Assembly (NCBI RefSeq): GCF_003721225.1
Contig: NZ_RIZI01000092.1
Coordinates: 1 to 6,851 of the forward strand
Length of the DNA stretch: 6,851 nucleotides
Reading direction: 5' to 3'
Origin: Acidithiobacillus sulfuriphilus
Lineage (GTDB): Bacteria; Pseudomonadota; Gammaproteobacteria; Acidithiobacillales; Acidithiobacillaceae
The notes beneath the pieces are model-generated. The model made no database searches, was not told the DNA's origin, and saw only the letters and a program-made list of their open reading frames with translations. Positions 1-5,410 of this stretch are shown piece after piece. Each line of letters opens with the position of its first letter. Positions within the stretch are counted from its first letter, which is position 1. The position numbers and the translations under genes are program-made.

Positions 1-386
1 CCCGGCCGTTCCAGGTCATGGATCACCGAACCCACCGCGCCGAGTTGCGCATCCCCCTCCATGCGCCTCAGCATGGCCTGGAGAGCGTTGGGGTGGGGAA
101 CGGCATCATTGTTCAACAACCACACATGTTCCGCGCCCTGGCGCAAAGCGTAACGCACGCCCACATTGCAACCGCCACCAAAACCCAGGTTCCAGCCGGT
201 TTCCACCAGATCTACCGGATAAGGCAATAGCGCCACGCCCCGACGCAGGCGTTCCAGATCATCGACCGCGGAACCATTATCCACCACCACCACCCGATCA
301 CGCATGGCGACCTGCTCCAACGCGCGCAGGCAGCGCAGCGTCACCCCGGATGTATTCCAGTTCAGTAGTACGATAAAATTACCCAC
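1..386 (-). CDS. GT2 family glycosyltransferase (rhamnosyltransferase-like), N-terminal part, runs off left edge
   Basis: This is the first 128 codons of a GT-A fold family 2 glycosyltransferase of the WbbL/rhamnosyltransferase type (COG1216-like). Such enzymes move a sugar from a nucleotide-sugar onto a lipid-linked or growing surface glycan at the cytoplasmic face of the inner membrane. Seen in the translation: the N-terminal strand with LLNWNTSG (residues 7-14), the nucleotide-binding strand VVVVDNGS (32-39), the hallmark GWNLGFGGGCNVG (64-76) and the metal-binding DXD equivalent LLNNDA (90-95). The start is GTG at 386. It is the first usable start after an in-frame stop (TAA, 401-403), with GGAGG 3 nt upstream, closer than usual. 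The C-terminal half lies outside the window, so the sugar cannot be named. It is divergent from the barrel operon. A weak promoter candidate (TAGAAT at 425-430, TTGCGG at 450-455, 19-nt spacer, minus strand) lies upstream. The family call is strong; the exact role is not. Confidence 0.9.
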   Translation of the reverse strand, partial: MGNFIVLLNWNTSGVTLRCLRALEQVAMRDRVVVVDNGSAVDDLERLRRGVALLPYPVDLVETGWNLGFGGGCNVGVRYALRQGAEHVWLLNNDAVPHPNALQAMLRRMEGDAQLGAVGSVIHDLERP

Positions 387-500
387 GATCCTCCCGATCC
401 ATTACCGCTACTGCGCCTCGCGCCATTCTATCCCAGACCGGCGGCAATCCCGCAAACTCTCCGGGCAATATCAACGCCGTGATCGAGCCGCGGTGAATAT

Positions 501-529
501 TTGACACCCGCCTGACTCATCCACACAAT
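501..529 (+). promoter_or_regulatory. Sigma70-type promoter for the barrel/chaperone/lipoprotein operon
   Basis: A consensus -35 box TTGACA (501-506) is followed by a 17-nt spacer and the -10 box CACAAT (524-529, four of six consensus bases). Transcription would start near 536, leaving a leader of about 18 nt before the ATG at 554. That geometry argues against the TTG at 542 as the start. No terminator or clear operator is visible in the rest of 387-500. Confidence 0.6.
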
Positions 530-553
530 AGCTGCGACCGATTGGAGAATCGA

Positions 554-2104
554 ATGCTTGCTGATCAACCTTTCCTACCCCCGGCTTCGCCACCCGCAGT
601 CCATGCAGTGTCCTCTCCTGCCCATGGCAAGGAAGCGATCATCATCGACAGCCATGGCTACCACTATGCCGTCACCGGCAACACGTTACTATCCGCTCAG
701 CGGATTCGTAAAATACTCGCCAGCAGCGCCGAACCCCAGGCCGCCGTTGGCAGCCTCTCCGCAACCTACCGCAAGGACGGGTATTTTCTCGTCGCCGTCA
801 AGGCCGACGTCCAAGGCAAGAATATCCACATCATGGTGGTGGAAGGCCGCCTGACGCAAAAAACCATCGCACCGGGCCTTGGCTGGTTTTATTCCGGTCT
901 TGGCGGCAACGATCTCACCGAATCCAGCCTGATCCGTCGCAATGTCCTGGCCGATGCCTATAGTTCGCGGGAGGGCCGGCAGATACAAGTCAGCCTCGCC
1001 CCGGCGCAGAATCCGGGCGGATCGGCCCTCAATGTCGGCACGCAACCGATACCCGGCTACCAGATGATCGGGGGCAACATTCTTTTCGGCAACTACGGCA
1101 GCCGCTATTCCAGCCGCTATCTGGCGGGCGGCAGCGCCTATATTCATCCGGGGATGGGCCTGGAGATCAACGCCAATTTCACCGGCGGCCTGCCCGGTCT
1201 GGCTGCCGACAGCTTTGGCAGTCAGTATTATCAGGGATCGGTAGGACTGAATAGCATCACCCCCTGGGGAACATACGGCTTCACCTCCCAATGGGTGAAT
1301 TACCGCATCGGCAACATCGCCGCCCCCATCAACCCCAACGGCAACATCGTCACTTACGCGCTCACGGGCAGCCAGCTCCTTTTCGCCAACGCCGAAACGC
1401 GGGTTAGCGTCAACGAAGGACTTACCCGCGTCAGCAACAAGGTCACCGTCCTTCAGGGCTACTACACGCTGACCAATCAGAACTATGATTACTACACATT
1501 GGGAGGCACCTACAGCAGGTCCGTGCATCCCTTCGGCATGAACGCCGTCGGCACCTTCTCCATCAATTACAATCAGGGCGTTTCGGGACGATCCGGAACA
1601 CTCGTACAAACCGCGCCGGGAAGTCCGACCCCGCAATTCCGATATCTCAACTTCAATTTGAACTACACCCAGAGCCTGCCGCTGGGAATGAGCGCGCAAC
1701 TGACCTCCAGCGGTCAATGGTCCTTCTCCACGCTGCCGCAGAACCAGCAATGGGTACTCGGCGGCTTCGGCAATCTCTCGGCATATTACCCGGGCCTGCT
1801 GGTGGGCGACAGCGGCTACGCCGCCCGCCTGGCGGTGCAGAGCCCGGCCTATCAGCGCTTCGGCTTTGGCGTCACGGGCTCCATGTTTTTTGAAACGGCC
1901 GGCGTCACCAGCTATTACCTCACGCCCGGCCAGGCGCCTTGGCAAAGCCTCTCCGACGTCGGTATCGGCCTCAATCTGAGCACTCTCTGGGGCACCAATC
2001 TGTCCGTCCTGAGCGCGTTGCCGGTGGGCAGCAACCACGTCAGCGCAGCGACCCGGAATGGCAATCAAGTCACCGCGTACTTTGTGCTCCAGCAAAACTT
2101 CTAA
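554..2104 (+). CDS. ShlB/FhaC/HecB-type (TpsB) outer-membrane transporter, Omp85 superfamily
   Basis: This 516-residue protein resembles two-partner-secretion pores, which thread a partner exoprotein through the outer membrane using periplasmic POTRA domains and a 16-strand barrel. A POTRA-like region at about 37-105 contains TGNTLLS, YRKDGYFL and the strand VVEGRLTQKTI (95-105). A second one at about 106-168 contains LTESSLIRRN and a REGRQIQVSLAP stretch. The barrel follows, with alternating polar/aromatic strands (168-516) starting near ILFGNYGSRYSSRYL and ending in the outer-membrane signature VLQQNF with terminal Phe. ATG 554 was chosen because GGAG (544-547) sits 6 nt upstream; an in-frame TTG at 542 would add four residues. 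Two oddities: the L6-loop motif normally VRGY/F reads LSAY (408-411) within a conserved GGFGN...GDSGY frame, and the N-terminus (MLADQPFLPPASPPAVHA) has no charged n-region or hydrophobic core. No TpsA gene is in the window. The substrate could be a distant exoprotein or something else entirely. Confidence 0.85.
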   Translation: MLADQPFLPPASPPAVHAVSSPAHGKEAIIIDSHGYHYAVTGNTLLSAQRIRKILASSAEPQAAVGSLSATYRKDGYFLVAVKADVQGKNIHIMVVEGRLTQKTIAPGLGWFYSGLGGNDLTESSLIRRNVLADAYSSREGRQIQVSLAPAQNPGGSALNVGTQPIPGYQMIGGNILFGNYGSRYSSRYLAGGSAYIHPGMGLEINANFTGGLPGLAADSFGSQYYQGSVGLNSITPWGTYGFTSQWVNYRIGNIAAPINPNGNIVTYALTGSQLLFANAETRVSVNEGLTRVSNKVTVLQGYYTLTNQNYDYYTLGGTYSRSVHPFGMNAVGTFSINYNQGVSGRSGTLVQTAPGSPTPQFRYLNFNLNYTQSLPLGMSAQLTSSGQWSFSTLPQNQQWVLGGFGNLSAYYPGLLVGDSGYAARLAVQSPAYQRFGFGVTGSMFFETAGVTSYYLTPGQAPWQSLSDVGIGLNLSTLWGTNLSVLSALPVGSNHVSAATRNGNQVTAYFVLQQNF

Positions 2105-2118
2105 ACCAAGGATATCTC

Positions 2119-2925
2119 ATGCGCGTGAAACCCATCCTTTTTTCCCTTGCCCTGATGATCTCCGCAAGCGCCGCCGCCGATGTGGCGACAGTGGATGGGC
2201 AACCCATCACCGAAGCGCAGGTCATTGCCGCCAATCCGTCCGCCAAAAACAATCCGACGGCCATGCACGACACGGCAGATGTCCTGATCAACCGCATCCT
2301 GCTCCAGCAGAAAGCCAAAGCGGCAGGCATGGAAGACAGCGACGCGTTTCGCCAAACCATGGCCAAGGATCGGGAAAACCTGCTCATCAGCCTCTATCTC
2401 AATCAATACTTCACCCAACACCCCATCAGCAAGGCAGAAATCCAGGCGCGTTACGACGAGATCGTCAAAAGCGCCCCAAAGCGCGAATATCGCCTGCGCG
2501 AAATCATCGTGGCAAATGACTCCGATGCGCAAAAAATCCTCGCGGACCTGCGCAAGGGAGCGAGCTTCTCCAACCTCGCCGCAACGCATTCCCAAGGCCC
2601 CAATCCCGTCCTGGGCGGGGAACTGGGATGGATGAGCAAAGAGCAGATCCCGGCCCCCATCCTGGCGCATCTGGCAAGCCTCAAGCCCCTCGAAGTCCTG
2701 GGGCCGCTTTCGGTGCCGGAAGGTTTCGCCATCGTCCAGCTCATGGGTGAACGCCCGGCCACGGTCCTGCCGTTAACTGCCGTTTCGGCTCGTATCGAGG
2801 AAGAGCTCCGCAACCAGAAAACGGCAGCCTATCTGAAGCAGTTACGGGAAAAAGCCCATATTCAATGGCAGAGCGGGGCCGCAGCCAAACCCGCCCCGGC
2901 AGCAACAGCAGGAGGTGCCTCATGA
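2119..2925 (+). CDS. Periplasmic SurA/PpiC-like parvulin-domain chaperone
   Basis: The 268-residue product is predicted to be a Sec-exported periplasmic folding factor of the SurA/PpiC/PrsA kind. Such proteins hold unfolded outer-membrane or exported proteins and may isomerise prolyl bonds. The start is ATG 2119, with AAGGA (2108-2112) 6 nt upstream. The reading frame extends further upstream inside the barrel gene, but only this start gives a clean signal peptide (MRVKPILFSLALMISASAAA, cleavage near residue 20). A helical SurA_N-like part (about 21-120) has VDGQPITEAQV and a long helix LINRILLQQKAKAAG. The parvulin domain spans about 122-212, with LREIIV, ADLRKGASFSNLA, GGELGWMSKEQIP and LGPLSVPEGFAIVQL. 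The tail (252-268) is Ala/Pro-rich. The usual HIL histidine is Glu128 and the late GxHI histidine is Ala204, so catalysis is doubtful. It lies 14 nt after the barrel gene and overlaps the next gene, so it is probably co-translated and serves the barrel or its cargo. Confidence 0.88.
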   Translation: MRVKPILFSLALMISASAAADVATVDGQPITEAQVIAANPSAKNNPTAMHDTADVLINRILLQQKAKAAGMEDSDAFRQTMAKDRENLLISLYLNQYFTQHPISKAEIQARYDEIVKSAPKREYRLREIIVANDSDAQKILADLRKGASFSNLAATHSQGPNPVLGGELGWMSKEQIPAPILAHLASLKPLEVLGPLSVPEGFAIVQLMGERPATVLPLTAVSARIEEELRNQKTAAYLKQLREKAHIQWQSGAAAKPAPAATAGGAS

Positions 2926-3335
2926 CCACGTCCTCCCTTCGTACTCCCCTCTTGATCGCCGTGGCCATCACGGCGATCAGCCTCGGCGGCTGCGCGGGTG
3001 GGCCGCAGCTCCAGGTCAAGCCCCTCTCCGCAACCCACTACACCCCGACCTCCCTGGTGACCACCCTCACGGCGCCCCCGCAGCGGCCTTATATGCCCAT
3101 CGCCGAGATCGATGGCTCGGCGCCGGCGGGAACCGCGCCCGCCCAAGTCGTCGCCGCCATTACCAAGCGCGCCGCCGAACTGGGTGCCGACGCCATCATC
3201 TTGCACGACGAGAGCCGCAGCACCCCGGCCCAGATGCAGTTCAATCCTTCGGGTGGTCTGTACCAAAACACCCCCGGGCAAGTAACCCCCGCCTTCTCCG
3301 CCGAAGCCATCCGCTGGCTGCCCGCGGCGAAGTGA
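2922..3335 (+). CDS. Small lipoprotein, RcsF/DUF4156/YbjQ-like flavour, function unknown
   Basis: The 137-residue product has an N-terminal hydrophobic segment (about 9-22) and a lipobox LGGC with Cys24. It should therefore be processed by signal peptidase II and lipid-anchored. The next residues are Ala-Gly rather than Asp, which favours the outer membrane. After a Pro/Thr-rich linker (30-57), a compact domain contains YMPIAEIDG (57-65) and the helix-strand unit KRAAELGADAIILHDES (82-98). That pattern resembles the small alpha/beta domain of RcsF, DUF4156 and YbjQ-type proteins (my impression, not a search). No cysteine pairs like those of RcsF are present. The start is ATG 2922, overlapping the stop of the chaperone gene as ATGA, with GGAGG (2911-2915) at an ideal 6-nt spacing. 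Translational coupling suggests it works with the barrel and chaperone, perhaps as an accessory outer-membrane lipoprotein. No specific function can be assigned. Confidence 0.8.
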   Translation: MTTSSLRTPLLIAVAITAISLGGCAGGPQLQVKPLSATHYTPTSLVTTLTAPPQRPYMPIAEIDGSAPAGTAPAQVVAAITKRAAELGADAIILHDESRSTPAQMQFNPSGGLYQNTPGQVTPAFSAEAIRWLPAAK

Positions 3336-3402
3336 TCTTGGGCGAAGTCCGGCGGTTGTCGGGAGCGTAAGGGATTTCGGGCGGAGCTTCCCGGGGTTGC
3401 CT
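3336..3402. other. Short convergent intergenic spacer, no clear terminator
   Basis: This 67-nt gap lies between the lipoprotein gene (plus) and the toxin gene (minus). The best local inverted repeat is only CGGG/CCCG around 3377-3394, with no T-run on either strand. I see no convincing intrinsic terminator, so termination may be Rho-dependent or lie within the facing gene. Confidence 0.5.
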
Positions 3403-3813
3403 TCAGTAAAATGGATTGTGAATCTCGGCGCCCAATCCATTGAAGCCATCCACATTGCGCGTTGCCACGACCAAGCCATGGATGAGCGCGATAGCCGCGA
3501 TCTGCTTGTCGATGGGATGCTGCGGGTGCGGCGACATCAGCTTTCCCCACACCTGGGCGCAATCCGTATCGAAACCGAGTATCCTGTCCCGATAGTCGGT
3601 CACGAGGAAGTCGAGCCAGGATTCCAGACGCCGGGCCTGGTCGTCATCACCGCGCTGGCGGATATTTTCCAGGCCGCGGCGAATTTCCCCGATGCTCTGC
3701 ACCGCGATATAAAGGTCGGTCGATTCAACCGCACTCCAGAAGGCCAGTACGCCGGGGTTCGCCTTACGGCCTTTGCGGGCCTCGCTGATGACGTTGGTAT
3801 CCACCAGATACAT
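3403..3813 (-). CDS. vapC: VapC/FitB-family PIN-domain ribonuclease toxin
   Basis: The 136-residue protein is a full-length PIN-domain toxin of a type II toxin-antitoxin system. PIN toxins are Mg2+-dependent endoribonucleases, usually cutting tRNA, rRNA or mRNA, and are blocked by the partner antitoxin. The acidic active-site set is intact: Asp5 in YLVDTNVISEARKG, Glu43 in IGEIRRG, Asp102 in HPIDKQIAAIAL, and the C-terminal ATRNVDGF with Asn120/Asp122. The opening LVDTNVISE and the length fit the FitB subgroup best. The start is ATG 3813, only 2 nt after the antitoxin stop, the usual antitoxin-first arrangement with coupled translation. It ends 68 nt from the convergent lipoprotein gene. No frameshift or missing catalytic residue was found, so it looks functional. 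Confidence 0.93.
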   Translation of the reverse strand: MYLVDTNVISEARKGRKANPGVLAFWSAVESTDLYIAVQSIGEIRRGLENIRQRGDDDQARRLESWLDFLVTDYRDRILGFDTDCAQVWGKLMSPHPQHPIDKQIAAIALIHGLVVATRNVDGFNGLGAEIHNPFY

Positions 3814-3815
3814 GC

Positions 3816-4034
3816 TTAGGTCGCATGGTGACGGGTATCGAAATCGCTATCCTCGCCCACGTCCGGCATACTGGCCAGCACTTCTGCCAAGGATCGGCGC
3901 GGCGGCCTGCGCAGGGCGGATCGCAAAATTTCCCGGTGCTCCGCCTCCGCGCTGCGGCCGTGGCTCGCAGCCACCTGTTTGAGCGCCAATGCGACGTCCT
4001 CCTCGACATTACGGACAACGAGATTGGTAGCCAT
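3816..4034 (-). CDS. vapB: FitA/VapB-type ribbon-helix-helix antitoxin
   Basis: The 72-residue product is the antitoxin of the adjacent PIN toxin. It should bind DNA as a ribbon-helix-helix dimer, neutralise the toxin through its C-terminal tail, and repress its own promoter with the toxin. The N-terminal strand ATNLVVRNV (2-10) is followed by a helix and the FitA-like GRSAEAEHREILRSAL (26-41). The C-terminal tail is acidic then basic (PDVGEDSDFDTRHH, 57-70), suited to occupy the toxin active site. The start is ATG 4034, with GGAGG (minus strand, 4044-4040) 5 nt upstream. In-frame ATGs at 4046 and 4049 are possible, but they overlap that ribosome-binding site and add MMEDL, which is not RHH-like. 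It is paired with the toxin gene by a 2-nt gap. Confidence 0.9.
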   Translation of the reverse strand: MATNLVVRNVEEDVALALKQVAASHGRSAEAEHREILRSALRRPPRRSLAEVLASMPDVGEDSDFDTRHHAT

Positions 4035-4066
4035 CAAATCCTCCATCACTCACCATGGATGACTGC

Positions 4067-4095
4067 ATTGTAGCGAGAAGGCGCAATCATCGCAA
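4067..4095 (-). promoter_or_regulatory. Promoter of the toxin-antitoxin operon, with possible operator downstream
   Basis: Read on the minus strand, TTGCGA (4095-4090) and TACAAT (4072-4067) are separated by exactly 17 nt, a good sigma70 pair. Transcription would start near 4060, just upstream of the antitoxin ribosome-binding site. An imperfectly centred inverted repeat, TCCAT (4042-4046) and ATGGA (4055-4059), lies in the leader and could be the antitoxin operator. That last point is a guess, since RHH operators vary. Confidence 0.6.
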
Positions 4096-4103
4096 GCATG
4101 TCC

Positions 4104-4142
4104 ACAACGGCAGCCTGCCTCGCATTTTCACCTGATCGTTGT
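4104..4142. repeat. Spaced inverted repeat ACAACG / CGTTGT between toxin-antitoxin promoter and membrane-protein gene
   Basis: ACAACG at 4104-4109 and its exact complement CGTTGT at 4137-4142 are separated by 27 nt. They lie just upstream of the antitoxin -35 box and just past the stop of the membrane-protein gene. There is no T-run, so it is not a good intrinsic terminator. Six-base arms this far apart can occur by chance. Confidence 0.25.
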
Positions 4143-4147
4143 CATGG

Positions 4148-5380
4148 TCATTTCTTTGTCAAAGCAAAATTCCACCCAGACGGGTTCTCATCGAATTTTA
4201 CCACGGTTCCACGCGGCGCACCGGCAAAATACATTGCCTCCTTATAAAAACCAGTCCTGACGTAATTAGGATAAGAGAAGTTGAAAGGCACCGCGCAAAA
4301 CATGGAAACCAACAAAAAACGGCCAATCGATTTAAGGATAATATTTTTATCAGCAGACAAAACGACAAAACCAACCAGCATTGAAATTATCGGAATCACA
4401 TAATATCTGTCGCCAATGCCAAATATGGCCATCAACGGCCATTGCGGCTCGGTTAATGATATCATTGGCGATATCAGTGCAGACAAGATCACGCACAGGG
4501 AAAACAAAGAAAATTCCTTATACGCCAACGGCCCACGAAAAAAAGCCAAAACAAGAATGATCGAAAAAAATGCAAATACCGCGTAATAATTGCCGACCAG
4601 CGCTTTTTGCAGAAGATTTTCAACATTCCCCAGCAGGCCGCCGACAAATATGTTGTTAACGATGATATGAACAAAATTATCCATACTCGCGCCCAGCGAT
4701 TCCGCAGATCTGGTTTGCATCATGCTGGCGACAATGAAAACCGCCTGCACCGCGGCACACGACAGGGCAATCACATATCTCAGATAATCGCCAGAAAATT
4801 TATTTCTATACCACTCGATCATGGCGACCGGGGACAGCAGCACAGAGAACGGGCCACTCAATCCAGCCACAACCATCAGCATATAGTCTGATATGTTGTA
4901 TCGTTTTTGAGAATTGCCGACGAGCAAAAGAAAGAGCACTAGCGCGAGATGCCACTGCGCGTTCGTCAGATTCATGTTTACTTCATACGAATTTGGCATG
5001 AGAACATAAATAATGGAAATAATTATTCTTATTTTCTTATCCGGTATGATGGAATCGAATCTCCGGGATAATAGCAGCGCCACGGGGAGCATTTGTGCGC
5101 AAAATGCGAAAACGGCGAATATGTAGGGCACGTAATATATGGGAAACGGTTGCGCAGCCAGAGCAGCAATCCTGGATATGGTCTGCAGATACCCATTCTC
5201 AGGCATAAAGAGGCTTGGAAAACCTGAATTATAAGCTTGCGTGTACCACAATACTCCGTCTTCAGCCCACAACTCGGGATGCAATATGGCATCCGGCCTT
5301 CTTAAAATAACAACCAACGATAACATGGAAAGATAAATTATATAGTTTTTTATTTCTTGATTGCGGGCGGTTATTTTCAT
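4148..5380 (-). CDS. Polytopic membrane protein, GT-C glycosyltransferase-like, low GC
   Basis: The 410-residue protein has about 10-11 hydrophobic segments (roughly 12-27, 82-105, 117-131, 142-155, 167-187, 202-220, 236-252, 262-282, 291-308, 327-343, 350-366). The first large loop carries PELWAEDGVLWY (35-46), with Glu40-Asp41, followed by ENGYLQTISRIAALAAQ (61-77). An acidic pair in the first periplasmic loop is typical of GT-C enzymes, which use polyprenyl-phosphate sugars at the periplasmic face. The C-terminal end, after the last membrane segment, carries FDENPSGW (396-403). I infer a glycosyltransferase or glycan-modifying enzyme; no specific family was recognised. The start is ATG 5380, with only a weak purine run (GGGAAG) further upstream than ideal. 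It lies 30 nt downstream of the GT2 gene, probably in one operon. Its base composition (about 37-53% GC in sampled lines) and many AUA/AAA/UUA-type codons contrast with neighbours near 65-75%, suggesting separate acquisition. Confidence 0.75.
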   Translation of the reverse strand: MKITARNQEIKNYIIYLSMLSLVVILRRPDAILHPELWAEDGVLWYTQAYNSGFPSLFMPENGYLQTISRIAALAAQPFPIYYVPYIFAVFAFCAQMLPVALLLSRRFDSIIPDKKIRIIISIIYVLMPNSYEVNMNLTNAQWHLALVLFLLLVGNSQKRYNISDYMLMVVAGLSGPFSVLLSPVAMIEWYRNKFSGDYLRYVIALSCAAVQAVFIVASMMQTRSAESLGASMDNFVHIIVNNIFVGGLLGNVENLLQKALVGNYYAVFAFFSIILVLAFFRGPLAYKEFSLFSLCVILSALISPMISLTEPQWPLMAIFGIGDRYYVIPIISMLVGFVVLSADKNIILKSIGRFLLVSMFCAVPFNFSYPNYVRTGFYKEAMYFAGAPRGTVVKFDENPSGWNFALTKK

Positions 5381-5410
5381 ATATTCGGCTTCCCATGTGA
5401 CTGAGGGTGG

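Noticed and set aside
304..504. Small plus-strand open frames in the left region (18-230 and 304-504)
   Set aside because: They lie mostly antisense to the glycosyltransferase, whose motifs on the minus strand are unambiguous, and lack family features.
689..2095. A 468-codon open frame on the minus strand opposite the barrel gene
   Set aside because: It is a composition shadow of the GC-rich barrel gene: there is no recognisable domain, its sequence is Gly/Ala/Arg-rich, and the opposite strand has clear POTRA and barrel features.
1939..2118. N-terminal extension of the chaperone into the barrel gene
   Set aside because: The extra 60 residues are an out-of-frame reading of the barrel C-terminus; ATG 2119 has a ribosome-binding site and begins a proper signal peptide.
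3336..3402. Intrinsic terminator between the convergent genes
   Set aside because: Only a 4-bp stem with no T-run is visible on either strand.
3397..3819. A plus-strand open frame covering the toxin gene
   Set aside because: It is exactly antisense to the PIN-domain gene, which has all its catalytic residues.
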